Shown: positions 1 through 9,268 of the stretch, one piece after another
Numbering within the stretch: position 1 is the stretch's first letter
Layout: every line of letters begins with the position of its first letter
NCBI RefSeq assembly: GCF_001307155.1
Contig: NZ_CP012830.1
Coordinates: 1,481,501 to 1,545,500, forward strand
Length of the DNA: 64,000 nucleotides
Source: Pseudomonas fluorescens
Lineage (GTDB): Bacteria; Pseudomonadota; Gammaproteobacteria; Pseudomonadales; Pseudomonadaceae
Direction: 5' to 3'
The notes under the pieces: generated by a model
What the model saw: the letters and a program-made list of their open reading frames with translations, nothing else
Told to the model about the DNA's origin: nothing
Database searches by the model: none
Translations under genes and position numbers: made by a program

Positions 1-297
1 TCGGGTGAAACGCCCGTTGTCATCGGTGTACAGATTCAGGGGATTGCCGTTGACCGCGAGAGTGTGGGGCCCGCGTAGCGTGCCAATGGCCTTGAGCTGC
101 CCCTCGATCATCGTGCGATTGCGCTGCACGCCCCGATCGATGGGCGGTGTGGGATAGGCGACTTGAGGGTTTTCACTGCGGTCCAGCAGGCCGTTATAGC
201 GCCAGCCACCCACCGGTTCCGACACTTCGGCCGTGGGCCCTGCCCAGGCAGCCGAGGCGCAGACCAGTGTGATCAGCAGTGAAAGAAAACAACGCAT
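1..297 (-). CDS. YfaP/DUF2135-like secreted protein (5' part only)
   Basis: The first 99 codons of a gene that runs off the left edge of the window. The ATG is at 297. Residues 1-19 form a signal peptide (MRCFLSLLITLVCASAAWA, cleavage after AWA), so the mature protein is periplasmic or exported. The mature start contains EPVGGWRYNGLLDRSENPQ and an HTLAVNGNPLNLYTDDNGRF stretch, which looks like the beta-sandwich of the YfaP (DUF2135) family; that assignment is from memory of the family. It is divergent from xseB across a 342-nt spacer. The biochemical function is unknown. Confidence 0.6.
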   Translation of the reverse strand, partial: MRCFLSLLITLVCASAAWAGPTAEVSEPVGGWRYNGLLDRSENPQVAYPTPPIDRGVQRNRTMIEGQLKAIGTLRGPHTLAVNGNPLNLYTDDNGRFTR

Positions 298-639
298 GTG
301 ACGCCTCCTGCCATGCATAACGAAACCTTGCGCCCGGTCCTCGGCGCGTTACAGATCAAAAAACTGTGTTTCGTCAGAAAGACCCGTGGTTATTGGGTCG
401 TAGAAAGCGCGAAGGTTAGCGATATGGACGGTTTTTAACAATCAGATACAACTAAATTTGCGGCGAGGATCACGCCCGCGGCTGGACGACGGACCGAAAA
501 GTGGATCGATCGTCAACAGGTTCTGACATCAACGTGGCTTTTACCCCGCAACGGCTGCGCCAAATACCCCGCCCATTTGCCCCTCTCCCCCCTATCTGCT
601 AGTGTCGCGCCGGTTTAACGTCTACCGGAAATCGCCGCC
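298..639. other. Divergent intergenic region upstream of xseB
   Basis: A 342-nt spacer between the divergent YfaP-like gene and xseB. It has an AT-richer core around 355-465. I see no RNA gene, repeat or riboswitch. It must carry promoters for both sides; only the xseB-side candidate listed separately could be read. Confidence 0.6.
577..605 (+). promoter_or_regulatory. Candidate sigma-70 promoter of xseB-ispA-dxs
   Basis: TTGCCC (577-582), a 17-nt spacer, then TAGTGT (600-605) preceded by TG (extended -10). Spacing is ideal but the hexamers are poor matches, so this is only a candidate. It lies 35 nt before the xseB ATG. Confidence 0.3.
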
Positions 640-882
640 ATGGCCCGCAAAAAAGCTGCACTGGATTTCGAACAATCCCTCGCCGACCTGCAAACGCTGG
701 TCGAGCGCCTGGAGAACGGCGAGCTGTCGCTGGAAGACTCGTTGACCGCTTTTGAGCAAGGCATCGGTCTGACCCGTGATTGCCAGGCTGCGCTGGCGCA
801 GGCCGAGCAGAAGGTTCAGGTGCTGCTTGAGCGTGATGGCGAGCTGTCCGAGGCTCCCTTTGACGCGGAACAGCCAGAATGA
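640..882 (+). CDS. xseB: Exodeoxyribonuclease VII small subunit
   Basis: An 80-residue subunit of exonuclease VII, which together with XseA degrades single-stranded DNA to oligonucleotides in the cytoplasm. The sequence shows the family pattern [26 protein letters not shown] in the first half followed by an [11 protein letters not shown] helix, and the length is normal for XseB. The ATG at 640 is preceded by GGAA. The 3' end overlaps the ispA start by 4 nt (ATGA), so the two are translationally coupled. The xseB-ispA-dxs order is the usual one in Pseudomonas. Confidence 0.95.
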   Translation: MARKKAALDFEQSLADLQTLVERLENGELSLEDSLTAFEQGIGLTRDCQAALAQAEQKVQVLLERDGELSEAPFDAEQPE

Positions 883-1766
883 TCGCGGCGTATTCGGCCA
901 GCAGTCAGGCCCGGGTCAACGCGGCACTCGAAACCCTGTTCACCGCGCCGAGCCCTGAACTCGCACGTTTATATGAAGCCATGCGCTACAGCGTGATGAA
1001 TGGCGGCAAACGCGTTCGTCCGTTGCTGGCCTATGCAGCCTGCGAAGCGCTGGGCGGTGAGGCTGAGCACGCCAACGGCGCAGCCTGTGCGGTGGAGCTG
1101 ATCCACGCGTACTCGCTGGTACACGACGACTTGCCGGCGATGGACGACGACGATCTGCGTCGCGGCCAACCGACTACTCACAAGAAATTCGACGAAGCCT
1201 GCGCGATTCTCGCCGGTGACGGCCTGCAAAGCCTGGCATTCAGCGCTTTGCTCGACCCGCGCCTGAATTCAGCCGATGCCGAAATCCGCCTGCAAATGGT
1301 CAGCGCGCTGGCGTTGGCGGCGGGCCCGGCCGGGATGGTCGGCGGTCAGGCCATCGACCTGGGGTCAGTCGGCTTGAAGCTTGATCAAAAAGCTCTCGAA
1401 TACATGCACCGGCACAAAACCGGCGCGCTGATCGAAGCCAGCGTCAAGCTTGGCGCCCTGGCCAGTGGCCGCGCCGAGAAAGACCAACTGAAATCCTTGC
1501 AGACCTATGCACAGGCCATCGGCCTGGCGTTTCAGGTGCAGGACGACATTCTCGATGTCGAAAGCGATACCGAAACCCTCGGCAAGCGCCAGGGCGCCGA
1601 TATCGCCCGGGACAAACCGACTTACCCGGCACTGCTCGGCCTCGATGCGGCCAAGGCCTATGCCCTGGAACTGCGCGATCAGGCCCTGCACGCACTGCGA
1701 CCGTTTGACGCGCCGGCCGAGCCGCTGCGTGATCTGGCGCGCTATATCGTCGAACGCCGCAACTGA
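879..1766 (+). CDS. ispA: Farnesyl (polyprenyl) diphosphate synthase
   Basis: A 295-residue trans-prenyltransferase that condenses IPP with DMAPP and GPP to make farnesyl diphosphate, the precursor of undecaprenyl phosphate, quinone side chains and haem O. The first aspartate-rich motif ([10 protein letters not shown], about residues 83-92) and the second (DDILD, about 221-225) both bind magnesium-diphosphate, and the GGKRVRP motif binds IPP. The start overlaps the xseB stop by 4 nt. Placed directly before dxs, it pairs the first step of the MEP pathway with chain elongation. Confidence 0.96.
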   Translation: MIAAYSASSQARVNAALETLFTAPSPELARLYEAMRYSVMNGGKRVRPLLAYAACEALGGEAEHANGAACAVELIHAYSLVHDDLPAMDDDDLRRGQPTTHKKFDEACAILAGDGLQSLAFSALLDPRLNSADAEIRLQMVSALALAAGPAGMVGGQAIDLGSVGLKLDQKALEYMHRHKTGALIEASVKLGALASGRAEKDQLKSLQTYAQAIGLAFQVQDDILDVESDTETLGKRQGADIARDKPTYPALLGLDAAKAYALELRDQALHALRPFDAPAEPLRDLARYIVERRN

Positions 1767-1876
1767 TCCGGCGCCCGTTGCCCACCGTAAATCGGCCAAG
1801 TTCCGAGCTCTGCGTGGGCAGCGTGCGATGCATCAGGTAAACTGCCGCCTCTTTTATACCTATAACGATTCGCCTG

Positions 1877-3775
1877 ATGCCCACGACGTTTCATGAGATT
1901 CCCCGCAAGCGCCCGACCACGCCCCTGCTCGACCGTGCCAACACGCCGGACGGCCTGCGCCGGTTAGGCGAAGCCGAGCTGGAAACCCTGGCGAATGAGT
2001 TGCGCCTGGAATTGCTCTACACGGTCGGTCAGACCGGCGGGCATTTCGGTGCTGGCCTGGGTGTCATCGAGCTGACTATCGCGTTGCATTACGTTTTCGA
2101 CACCCCGGACGACCGGCTGGTGTGGGACGTAGGTCATCAGGCCTATCCGCACAAGATCCTCACCGGTCGCCGCGAACGCATGGCCAGCCTGCGCCAGAAG
2201 GACGGCCTTGCGGCCTTCCCGCGTCGTTCCGAGAGCGAGTACGACACCTTTGGCGTCGGCCACTCCAGCACCTCGATCAGCGCAGCGCTGGGCATGGCGA
2301 TTGCCGCTCGTCTGCAAAACAGTGATCGCAAGGCGATCGCGGTGATCGGCGACGGCGCACTGACCGCGGGCATGGCGTTCGAAGCGCTGAACCATGCGCC
2401 GGAAGTCGATGCCAACATGCTGGTGATCCTCAACGACAACGACATGTCGATCTCGCGCAACGTCGGCGGGCTGTCGAATTACCTGGCGAAAATCCTTTCC
2501 AGCCGCACTTACGCCAGCATGCGTGAAGGCAGCAAAAAGGTCCTGTCGCGCCTGCCCGGCGCCTGGGAAATCGCCCGTCGTACCGAAGAATACGCAAAAG
2601 GCATGCTGGTTCCCGGCACCCTGTTCGAAGAACTCGGCTGGAACTACATCGGCCCGATCGACGGCCATGACCTGCCGACCCTGATCGCCACCCTGCGCAA
2701 CATGCGTGACCTCAAGGGCCCGCAGTTCCTGCACGTGGTGACCAAGAAAGGCAAAGGCTTCGCCCCGGCGGAAGTCGACCCGATCGGTTACCACGCGATC
2801 ACCAAGCTCGAACCGCTGGACGCTCCTGCCGCCGCGCCGAAAAAAGCCGGCGGGCCAAAGTACTCCGGCGTGTTTGGCGAGTGGCTGTGCGACATGGCTG
2901 CGGCTGACCCGCGCCTGGTCGGTATCACCCCGGCAATGAAAGAAGGCTCCGACCTGGTGGCCTTCAGCGAGCGCTTCCCGCTGCGCTACTTCGACGTGGC
3001 GATTGCCGAGCAACACGCGGTCACTTTCGCGGCCGGCATGGCCTGCGAAGGCGCCAAACCGGTGGTGGCGATCTATTCGACGTTCCTGCAACGCGGTTAC
3101 GACCAACTGATCCATGACGTCGCGGTGCAAAACCTCGACGTGCTGTTCGCCATCGACCGTGCAGGCCTGGTGGGCGAAGACGGCCCGACTCACGCCGGCA
3201 GTTTCGACCTGTCGTTCCTGCGCTGCATCCCCGGCATGGTGGTGATGACCCCGAGCGACGAAAACGAATTGCGCAAAATGCTCAGCACCGGCCATCTGTA
3301 CAACGGCCCGGCGGCAGTGCGTTACCCGCGCGGCACCGGCCCGAATGCTCCAATCGAGAAGAACCTCGAACCGATCGAAATCGGCAAAGGCGTGATTCGT
3401 CGCCAGGGCAGCACCGTCGCCCTGCTGGTGTTCGGTGTGCAATTGGCCGAAGCACTGAAAGTCGCTGAAAAACTCGATGCGACCGTGGTCGACATGCGCT
3501 TCGTCAAACCGCTCGATGAAGCGTTGGTACGCGAGATCGCCGGCAGCCACGAGTTGCTGGTGACCATCGAAGAAAACGCCATCATGGGCGGTGCCGGTGG
3601 CGCGGTCAGCGAGTTCCTCGCCCGCGAGAACATCCTCAAGTCGATGCTGCATCTAGGCCTGCCGGACGTCTACGTCGAGCACGCCAAGCCGGCGCAAATG
3701 CTCGCCGAGTGTGGTCTGGATGAAGCGGGTATCGAAGCGTCCATTCGCGAGCGCTTGCATCTGCTGGGCCTCTAA
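1877..3775 (+). CDS. dxs: 1-deoxy-D-xylulose-5-phosphate synthase
   Basis: A 632-residue thiamine-diphosphate enzyme that joins pyruvate and glyceraldehyde-3-phosphate, the committed step of the MEP isoprenoid pathway. Visible features are the ThDP/magnesium motif GDGALTAG (near residue 158), the transketolase-like pyrimidine-binding domain with the catalytic Glu in [12 protein letters not shown] (near 378), and the C-terminal transketolase domain. Length is typical. The ATG at 1877 has no clear Shine-Dalgarno; it lies 110 nt after ispA with no obvious terminator between. A REP pair follows the stop. Confidence 0.97.
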   Translation: MPTTFHEIPRKRPTTPLLDRANTPDGLRRLGEAELETLANELRLELLYTVGQTGGHFGAGLGVIELTIALHYVFDTPDDRLVWDVGHQAYPHKILTGRRERMASLRQKDGLAAFPRRSESEYDTFGVGHSSTSISAALGMAIAARLQNSDRKAIAVIGDGALTAGMAFEALNHAPEVDANMLVILNDNDMSISRNVGGLSNYLAKILSSRTYASMREGSKKVLSRLPGAWEIARRTEEYAKGMLVPGTLFEELGWNYIGPIDGHDLPTLIATLRNMRDLKGPQFLHVVTKKGKGFAPAEVDPIGYHAITKLEPLDAPAAAPKKAGGPKYSGVFGEWLCDMAAADPRLVGITPAMKEGSDLVAFSERFPLRYFDVAIAEQHAVTFAAGMACEGAKPVVAIYSTFLQRGYDQLIHDVAVQNLDVLFAIDRAGLVGEDGPTHAGSFDLSFLRCIPGMVVMTPSDENELRKMLSTGHLYNGPAAVRYPRGTGPNAPIEKNLEPIEIGKGVIRRQGSTVALLVFGVQLAEALKVAEKLDATVVDMRFVKPLDEALVREIAGSHELLVTIEENAIMGGAGGAVSEFLARENILKSMLHLGLPDVYVEHAKPAQMLAECGLDEAGIEASIRERLHLLGL

Positions 3776-3798
3776 ACCGCCAGGAAGTACGCCCCCCC

Positions 3799-3945
3799 TG
3801 TGGCGAGGGGGCTTGTCGGAACGCCGCACCGCCCCGTTCGGCTGCGAAGCAGTCGTAAAAAAGCCAACGCGTTCCTGCTGAAGAATCGCGTTGGCTGGTT
3901 TTGGGGCTACTTCGTAGCCCAGCGGGGGCAAGCCCCCTCGCCACA
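3799..3945. repeat. REP pair (REPIN-like), GTGGCGAGGGGGCTTG family
   Basis: Inverted arms TGTGGCGAGGGGGCTTG (from 3799) and its complement ending at 3945 enclose two head-to-head REP units, each with an inner stem (GGCTGCGAAGCAGTC and GGGCTACTTCGTAGCCC). A further inverted pair, GCCAACGCG/CGCGTTGGC, lies in the middle. Same family as the copies at 5894-6025 and 23744-23873. Located between dxs and btuB. Confidence 0.85.
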
Positions 3946-3992
3946 AAAGCCCCCACAAAAGCCCTCCACAAAAAGCCCTCAATACTGTGCCC

Positions 3993-5876
3993 ATGAACTT
4001 CCCCCGCCTCGCCCTGACGTTGAGCCTTTTGCCTGCCGGTCAGCTTTTGGCCGACACCTTCGAGCGCGAGCAAGCGCTGAAACTGCCGGACGTACTGATC
4101 AGCGCCAACCGCCAGGTCGAAGCGCGCAACGACAGCAGCGCCGCCAACACTGTGTTTACCCGCGACGACATCGACCGCCTGCAACCGAGCAGCATGACCG
4201 ACCTGCTGAGCCGGGTGCCGGGCGTACAAGTCGCGCAAAGCGGTGGCCGCGGCAGCCTGCCGGGGATCTATATTCGCGGCACCAACTCAGCGCAAACGCT
4301 GGTATTGGTCGACGGTCAGCGCATCGGCAACTCGACGTCCGGCGACAGTAATCTGCAGCACCTGAATATCCAGCAGATCGAGCGCGTGGAAGTACTGCGT
4401 GGTTCACGCTCGGTGATTTACGGCAGCGACGCGATTGGCGGAGTGATTCAGATCTTTACCCGTCGCGGCGCCGAGTCAGGCCTGCAACCGCGCTTGCACA
4501 TGGGTTTTGGCAGTCACCAGACCTGGGAGCGCAGCCTGGGCGTGTCCGGGGGCGACGCGCAAACCCGTTTCAACCTCGGTGCCAGCCTCGATGACACGAC
4601 TGGGATCAATCGCACTCATACGTCCTACCCCAGCGATGACGACCATGATGCCTATCGCAACCAGTCCGTCAGCCTGAGCCTTAGCCATGCCGTCAATGAC
4701 GATATCGAGGCCGGCCTGAACATCCTCGATAACCGTGGCAAAAACGAATTCGACAACCCGTTCGGTCGCTACGACATGAACACCAGTAACAGCGTCCAGC
4801 AAAAGCCCTACAACGATTTCACCGTGAGCAGCGTCAGCAGTTATGTCGACGCACGCATCAACGATGCGTGGAAGTCCCGCGTGGAACTGGGCCACAGCGA
4901 AAACCGCGAAGAGACCTTCGACAAACTCAGTGACGATCACAGCGTGTTCAACACCTATCGCAATTCGCTGAACTGGCAGAACGACCTGACGCTGAACCCA
5001 CAGAACGGCCTGATTCTTGGCGGCGATTGGTATGAAGACCGGGTCAACAGCAGCACAGCGTTTGCCGAAGACAGTCGCTGGAACCGCGCGGTGTTTATCC
5101 AGCATCGCTTCCAGGCTGAAAGTTTCTCCACCGAACTGGGTCTGCGTCGCGATCAGAACCAACAGTTTGGCGGCCAGAACAGCTGGAGCGGCACCTTCAC
5201 CCTGCCATTGAACCCGGACAACGACGTGCTGCTGAGCTACAGCGAAGGCTTCCGCGCGCCGACCTTCAACGACCTCTACTACCCGGACTTCAGCAACCCG
5301 CAACTGAAACCCGAAACCTCGAAAAGCTACGAGGTACAGTGGCGTAGTCAGCTGAGCGAAACCAGTCGGCTGGAAGCCTCGCTGTACCGCACCGACCTTG
5401 AAGACGCGATCATCTTCGGTAGCCATTCGCGCCCGGAAAACATCGCGTCGGCGCAGATCAATGGTTTCGAAGCCGCCCTCCGGCAGGAGTGGTTCGGCTG
5501 GCAGAGCAACCTCGGCGTTGCGGTCATCGACCCACGGGATCAAGACAGCGGCCACACCCTGGCCCGCCGTGCACGACGGACCTTGAGCCTGGATCTGGAC
5601 CGTCAGTTTGATCGGCTCGGCCTCGGCGCCAGCTGGCAAGCAGTGAGCGGCAGCTATGACGACAAGGACAACCGCCAGCCGCTGGGCGGTTACGCCCTGC
5701 TCGGGTTACGCAGTCGTTGGGCGGCGAGTCACGAGGTCACGCTGGAAATGAAAGTCGATAACCTGCTGAACAAGACGTACAGCCGCGCACTCTACGAGCA
5801 TGACGGTAGCCAGTACGGGTATCGGGAAGAAGGTCGGGCGTTGATGTTTGGGGTGACGTGGATGCCGCAGCTCTAA
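3993..5876 (+). CDS. btuB: TonB-dependent outer-membrane receptor, BtuB-type (vitamin B12)
   Basis: A 627-residue outer-membrane transporter. Residues 1-20 are a signal peptide (cleavage after QLLA), residues about 31-38 a TonB box (LPDVLISA), followed by a plug domain (DLLSRVPGVQV, IYIRGTNSAQTLVLVDGQRIG, GSDAIGGVI) and a 22-strand barrel. It is somewhat short for TonB receptors in general and close to E. coli BtuB. The ATG at 3993 is preferred over an in-frame GTG two codons earlier; neither has a good ribosome-binding site. Cobalamin as substrate is inferred from family resemblance and from the B12-binding protein gene just downstream. The C-terminus ends in Leu instead of the usual aromatic residue. 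Confidence 0.8.
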   Translation: MNFPRLALTLSLLPAGQLLADTFEREQALKLPDVLISANRQVEARNDSSAANTVFTRDDIDRLQPSSMTDLLSRVPGVQVAQSGGRGSLPGIYIRGTNSAQTLVLVDGQRIGNSTSGDSNLQHLNIQQIERVEVLRGSRSVIYGSDAIGGVIQIFTRRGAESGLQPRLHMGFGSHQTWERSLGVSGGDAQTRFNLGASLDDTTGINRTHTSYPSDDDHDAYRNQSVSLSLSHAVNDDIEAGLNILDNRGKNEFDNPFGRYDMNTSNSVQQKPYNDFTVSSVSSYVDARINDAWKSRVELGHSENREETFDKLSDDHSVFNTYRNSLNWQNDLTLNPQNGLILGGDWYEDRVNSSTAFAEDSRWNRAVFIQHRFQAESFSTELGLRRDQNQQFGGQNSWSGTFTLPLNPDNDVLLSYSEGFRAPTFNDLYYPDFSNPQLKPETSKSYEVQWRSQLSETSRLEASLYRTDLEDAIIFGSHSRPENIASAQINGFEAALRQEWFGWQSNLGVAVIDPRDQDSGHTLARRARRTLSLDLDRQFDRLGLGASWQAVSGSYDDKDNRQPLGGYALLGLRSRWAASHEVTLEMKVDNLLNKTYSRALYEHDGSQYGYREEGRALMFGVTWMPQL

Positions 5877-5893
5877 AGACCGCCTCGGTCATT

Positions 5894-6025
5894 TGTGGCG
5901 AGGGGGCTTGCCCCCGTTGGGCTGCGAAGCAGCCCCAAATTCAGCAACCGGTTCTAATCAGGCACACCGCATCAACTGGATTACGGCTGCTACGCACCCG
6001 AACGGGGGCAAGCCCCCTCGCCACA
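5894..6025. repeat. REP pair, GTGGCGAGGGGGCTTG family
   Basis: TGTGGCGAGGGGGCTTGCCC begins at 5894 and its complement ends at 6025. The inner stem GGGCTGCGAAGCAGCCC follows the left arm. The pair occupies the space between the convergent btuB and btuF stop codons, where it may also act as a bidirectional transcription barrier. Confidence 0.85.
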
Positions 6026-6027
6026 GG

Positions 6028-6825
6028 TTAACGCTGTGGCGCGATCAACCGGCACAACTTGGCCGTCGCCGCGATCATCTGCCCACTCGGCCGCTCCAGG
6101 CCTTTATCCGCCACCAACAGCAATTGCCCTTGAGCCACCGCGGTCATCTGCGGCCAGGCTTTCCAGGCGTCGAGCTGCACCTGGCTGCTGGCAAGGATCA
6201 CCTGGGGATTACGCGAAAGCACTGACTCCACACTGACCTGCGGTGCCGGCAAGGTCATGTCGGCGAACACGTTGCGCGCACCGCACACCTCAAGCGCATC
6301 GCTGATGATCTGCCCGCCGCCCACGGTGTAGAGCGGCTGATCCCAGACCTGATAAAACACCCGAAGCGGTTCTTTGCGTTGATAGCGCTGGCGTAAATCG
6401 TCGAGCTGCTTGCGCAAATCAACCGCAAGCATGCGCCCACGTTCAGGTCGGCCGAGCTGCTCGGCGATCGCTTCGATTTGGTGGGTCAGTTGTTTGAGGT
6501 TATGCGGTTCGGCGACGTAGGTCGGGATCCCCAATCGGCTCAGTTGCTCACGCTGCGCCGGGCCGACACTGCCAGGCCAGAGCAGCAGTAAATCCGGTTT
6601 GAGACTGAGCAGGCGCTCAATATCCAGCTGACCGTAACGGCCAACAGAAGGAATGGAGTTGAGTTCTGCAGGACGCTCGCCAGCATCGAGCACGCCCACC
6701 AGCAGGTCGGCCGAGCCCAGTTCAACGACGATTTCCGAGAGTGACGGCGCGAGGCTGACCACCCGCTCTACCGCGACCGCCGAGCCACTGAGGGCCAGCA
6801 GCAGAACCGCCAGCCAACGGCGCAT
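6028..6825 (-). CDS. btuF: Periplasmic cobalamin-binding protein, BtuF-like
   Basis: A 265-residue class III substrate-binding protein with an 18-residue signal peptide (cleavage after SAVA). The mature start VERVVSLAPSLSEIVVELG and the later GRYGQLDIERLLSLKPDLLLLW are hallmarks of the BtuF/FepB fold, which delivers B12 to the BtuCD permease. Its ATG shares one base with the stop of the upstream gene (TGATG). Convergent with btuB, which supports a B12 role. No btuCD genes lie in the window. A haem or siderophore substrate is less likely but not excluded. Confidence 0.8.
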   Translation of the reverse strand: MRRWLAVLLLALSGSAVAVERVVSLAPSLSEIVVELGSADLLVGVLDAGERPAELNSIPSVGRYGQLDIERLLSLKPDLLLLWPGSVGPAQREQLSRLGIPTYVAEPHNLKQLTHQIEAIAEQLGRPERGRMLAVDLRKQLDDLRQRYQRKEPLRVFYQVWDQPLYTVGGGQIISDALEVCGARNVFADMTLPAPQVSVESVLSRNPQVILASSQVQLDAWKAWPQMTAVAQGQLLLVADKGLERPSGQMIAATAKLCRLIAPQR

Positions 6826-7244
6826 CAGCCGAGTTGACGCGGAATACGGTAAAGGTAGAACAGCACCGTGGTCGACAGCGCCAGCAGGACCAAAGGCACC
6901 GCTTCGAGGCCGACGAACACCGCCAGAGCACCGATCCAGGCCGGCAAGGCCGCGACAAGGAATGCTTGGCGGCGTTTAGCCGCCAGGGCAACCCAGGCAG
7001 CAGGTTCTTCCGGGGTATCGAGGGCTTTCTGGGTGGCGATCAAGGCATGTTTGTAGCCGCCGAAAAACCGCAGGCTGACAAACATCGAGGCCACCCCGGC
7101 AATGAAAAACGGCATCGCCAGCACTGGCAAAAACGCCTCGCTCTGGCCGAACACAGCGTTGATCACCAGCAGCGGCAGCAAAGCCAGCGCCAGGTATTGC
7201 CACCAGTTGACGGACAGTCGCCGCCGGACCTGACCGCGAGTCAC
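6825..7244 (-). CDS. Small integral membrane protein of unknown function
   Basis: A 139-residue protein starting at GTG 7244, which overlaps the ribA stop by 4 nt (GTGA). This start is chosen because the longer reading runs far into ribA. About four hydrophobic segments are visible: [56 protein letters not shown] and [17 protein letters not shown]. Sandwiched between ribA and btuF and overlapping both, it is probably co-translated with them. I do not recognise a characterised family. Homologues sit at the same place in other pseudomonads. Confidence 0.7.
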   Translation of the reverse strand: MTRGQVRRRLSVNWWQYLALALLPLLVINAVFGQSEAFLPVLAMPFFIAGVASMFVSLRFFGGYKHALIATQKALDTPEEPAAWVALAAKRRQAFLVAALPAWIGALAVFVGLEAVPLVLLALSTTVLFYLYRIPRQLG

Positions 7245-7858
7245 GCCCGGTCTGCCTCGCCCTGATGCTCGTTGCCCATCATGTGGTCGAGCTTGCTGGC
7301 CTTGGTCGCCAGGTAGAGCTTGTTGTGGGGATTGTGGCCGGTGTGCAGCGGCACGCGCTCGGCAACCACGATGCCCATGTCGGTCAAGGCTTTGACCTTG
7401 CGCGGGTTGTTGGTCATCAGGCGCAGGGATTTCACGCCCAGGTGCTGGAGCATCGGCAGGCACATGGCGTAGTCGCGCTGGTCGGCAGCAAAGCCAAGAC
7501 GCTCGTTGGCTTCAACGGTGTCGGCACCACCATCTTGCAATTCATACGCGCGGATCTTGTTCAGCAGGCCAATGCCACGACCTTCCTGACGCAGGTAAAG
7601 CAACACGCCACGACCTTCGCGGGCGATCGCCTGCAACGCCGCCTCGAGTTGCGAACCGCAGTCGCAACGCTGGCTGAACAAGGCGTCGCCGGTCAGGCAT
7701 TCGGAGTGCAACCGGCCGAGTACCGGGGCACCGTCGGCGACATCACCCAGGCTCAGTACGACGTGCTCGCGGCCAGTAGCCTCATCGAGAAAGCCATGCA
7801 TGGTGAATTGCGCAAAAGGCGTTGGCAGCTTGGAAGCGGCGACAAAAACGACAGGCAC
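7241..7858 (-). CDS. ribA: GTP cyclohydrolase II
   Basis: A 205-residue zinc enzyme that opens GTP to 2,5-diamino-6-ribosylamino-4-pyrimidinone 5'-phosphate, the first step of riboflavin synthesis. The three zinc cysteines are in place (C54, C65 and C67 in [19 protein letters not shown]), as is the catalytic RQEGRGIGL segment. Length matches the free-standing enzyme. It matters here because the GTP cyclohydrolase-like half of ribBA elsewhere in the window lacks the zinc cysteines, so this gene should supply the activity. Confidence 0.96.
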   Translation of the reverse strand: MPVVFVAASKLPTPFAQFTMHGFLDEATGREHVVLSLGDVADGAPVLGRLHSECLTGDALFSQRCDCGSQLEAALQAIAREGRGVLLYLRQEGRGIGLLNKIRAYELQDGGADTVEANERLGFAADQRDYAMCLPMLQHLGVKSLRLMTNNPRKVKALTDMGIVVAERVPLHTGHNPHNKLYLATKASKLDHMMGNEHQGEADRA

Positions 7859-7969
7859 CGGTGTGCTCCTGATCTGTATGTACTGGAGATTCGCAGAGGC
7901 GGCATTGTAACAGCAGGTTCCTACAGACGCTTAGGCTGAATTATCGGCCATAACGATCAAAAAGTTTGA

Positions 7970-8740
7970 TCACTGCCCTGCCGGCTTGGCACTCTCATCA
8001 AAGGGGTAAGGTTGTTTCCAGTGTTCGAAGATCGGTTTCAACTGGCCGCTTTTGACCAACAACACCATGCGCTGGTCGTACAGCGCCATCAAGGCACGGG
8101 CCCGTGGTGTATCGGCGAAACCAAGGTACAACGGCAGTTCGGTCAAGTGCGTGCGCCGATACAGGGACGGATCCTCAGCCTCCGCGAGCACTTCATTGAT
8201 TTCCGTCAGCGCGTCGATATAGAAGTCCGCCCGAGCCTGTTTGAGCATCGGCAAGATTCCGGTGCGGCGTTCGATCTGGTTATAGCGGTGGATGTTCGGC
8301 AGGTAACTTTCGTAGCGATAGCCACGAACCCAGGCCAGTCGGTACGCCCCCAGAGTCTCCAGAGTCGGTACCGGGTTGCTCGCAAGGCCCAGGGCATAAA
8401 TATGATCGGAGTCGAAATTCCAGCGGGGATACAGGACCTGATCGGCCTCATTGGAATAGGAGCCAACCAGCGCGTCCACTTCACGACGCTGTACCAGCCC
8501 CACCGAACGGGTGTAAGGCACGGTGCGAATATCCAGTTTCACTCCGGACGGCTCGAACACGGCGCGCAAAATGTCCCAGGCCAGCCCATGGCCATCGGCG
8601 GCGGTATAGTCATCCCAGTCCTCGCTGGCCAGATGAATCACGGCCGGTGTCGTCGGCACATCCGCCGCACGGGCGAGCGAACAGAACACCGCAAAAACCA
8701 GAACCCACAGCCAGCGCCCGACCATCCCCCAGCCCCTCAA
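7970..8740 (-). CDS. Periplasmic solute-binding protein (SBP family 3 type)
   Basis: A 256-residue protein with a signal peptide (residues 1 to about 25, cleavage after ARA). The mature part reads like an amino-acid-type ABC solute-binding domain (GLAWDILRAVFEPSGVKLDIRTVPYTRSVGLVQRREVDALVGSY...) and a C-terminal KSGQLKPIFEHWKQPYP. No permease or ATPase is adjacent, so it may be an orphan binding protein or a sensor partner. A start at the sixth codon (Met-6) is possible. It lies 24 nt after the pgpA stop and probably ends the rib-nus-thi-pgp transcription unit. Confidence 0.75.
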   Translation of the reverse strand: MRGWGMVGRWLWVLVFAVFCSLARAADVPTTPAVIHLASEDWDDYTAADGHGLAWDILRAVFEPSGVKLDIRTVPYTRSVGLVQRREVDALVGSYSNEADQVLYPRWNFDSDHIYALGLASNPVPTLETLGAYRLAWVRGYRYESYLPNIHRYNQIERRTGILPMLKQARADFYIDALTEINEVLAEAEDPSLYRRTHLTELPLYLGFADTPRARALMALYDQRMVLLVKSGQLKPIFEHWKQPYPFDESAKPAGQ

Positions 8741-8764
8741 TCCATTCGCCCCTCAATCAGCCAA

Positions 8765-9268
8765 TCAGGCGAAATACCGGACCAGCCCCTGCAGCGCCAA
8801 CCAGGCAAACACGCCTGCCAGCACGTCGTCGAGCATGATCCCGACACCGCCGTGCACATGTCGGTCGATCCAGCGAATCGGCCATGGCTTGAGAATGTCG
8901 AAGAAGCGGAACAGCAGGAACCCCGCCAATAGCCAGTACCAACCTGCCGGCACCAGCCACAGGGTGATCCACATCCCGACCATTTCGTCCCAGACGATGC
9001 CTTCGTGGTCGTGCACCCGCAAATCGTCGGCAACCTTGCCGCACAGCCAGAAGCCGAACAGCATCGTGATGCCGAGCATCAGCCAGTAACCCCAGCCGGG
9101 CAACATCTGCCATAACGGGATAAAAGGTAGCGCAACCAAAGAGCCCCAGGTGCCTGGCGCCTTGGGCAAGGTGCCCGAGCCGAAACCGAACGCCAGGAAA
9201 TGCCAGGGATTACGCCAGACCGATGGCGGCACGCGTCCTGCCGGGCTCTGCTTGGGATGATCTGTCAC
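8765..9268 (-). CDS. pgpA: Phosphatidylglycerophosphatase A
   Basis: A 167-residue inner-membrane phosphatase that converts phosphatidylglycerophosphate to phosphatidylglycerol. The family signatures GSGTLPKAPGTWGSL, HDHEGIVWDEMVGMW and PWPIRWIDRHVHGG...MLDDVLAG are present, along with several membrane helices. Its ATG overlaps the thiL stop by 4 nt, the standard arrangement nusB-thiL-pgpA in gammaproteobacteria. Confidence 0.95.
   Translation of the reverse strand: MTDHPKQSPAGRVPPSVWRNPWHFLAFGFGSGTLPKAPGTWGSLVALPFIPLWQMLPGWGYWLMLGITMLFGFWLCGKVADDLRVHDHEGIVWDEMVGMWITLWLVPAGWYWLLAGFLLFRFFDILKPWPIRWIDRHVHGGVGIMLDDVLAGVFAWLALQGLVRYFA

Noticed and set aside
1964..3652. Long reverse-strand open frame (562 codons) opposite dxs
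   Set aside because: A GC-bias shadow of a well-identified gene; its translation is His/Arg/Gln-rich without recognisable domains.
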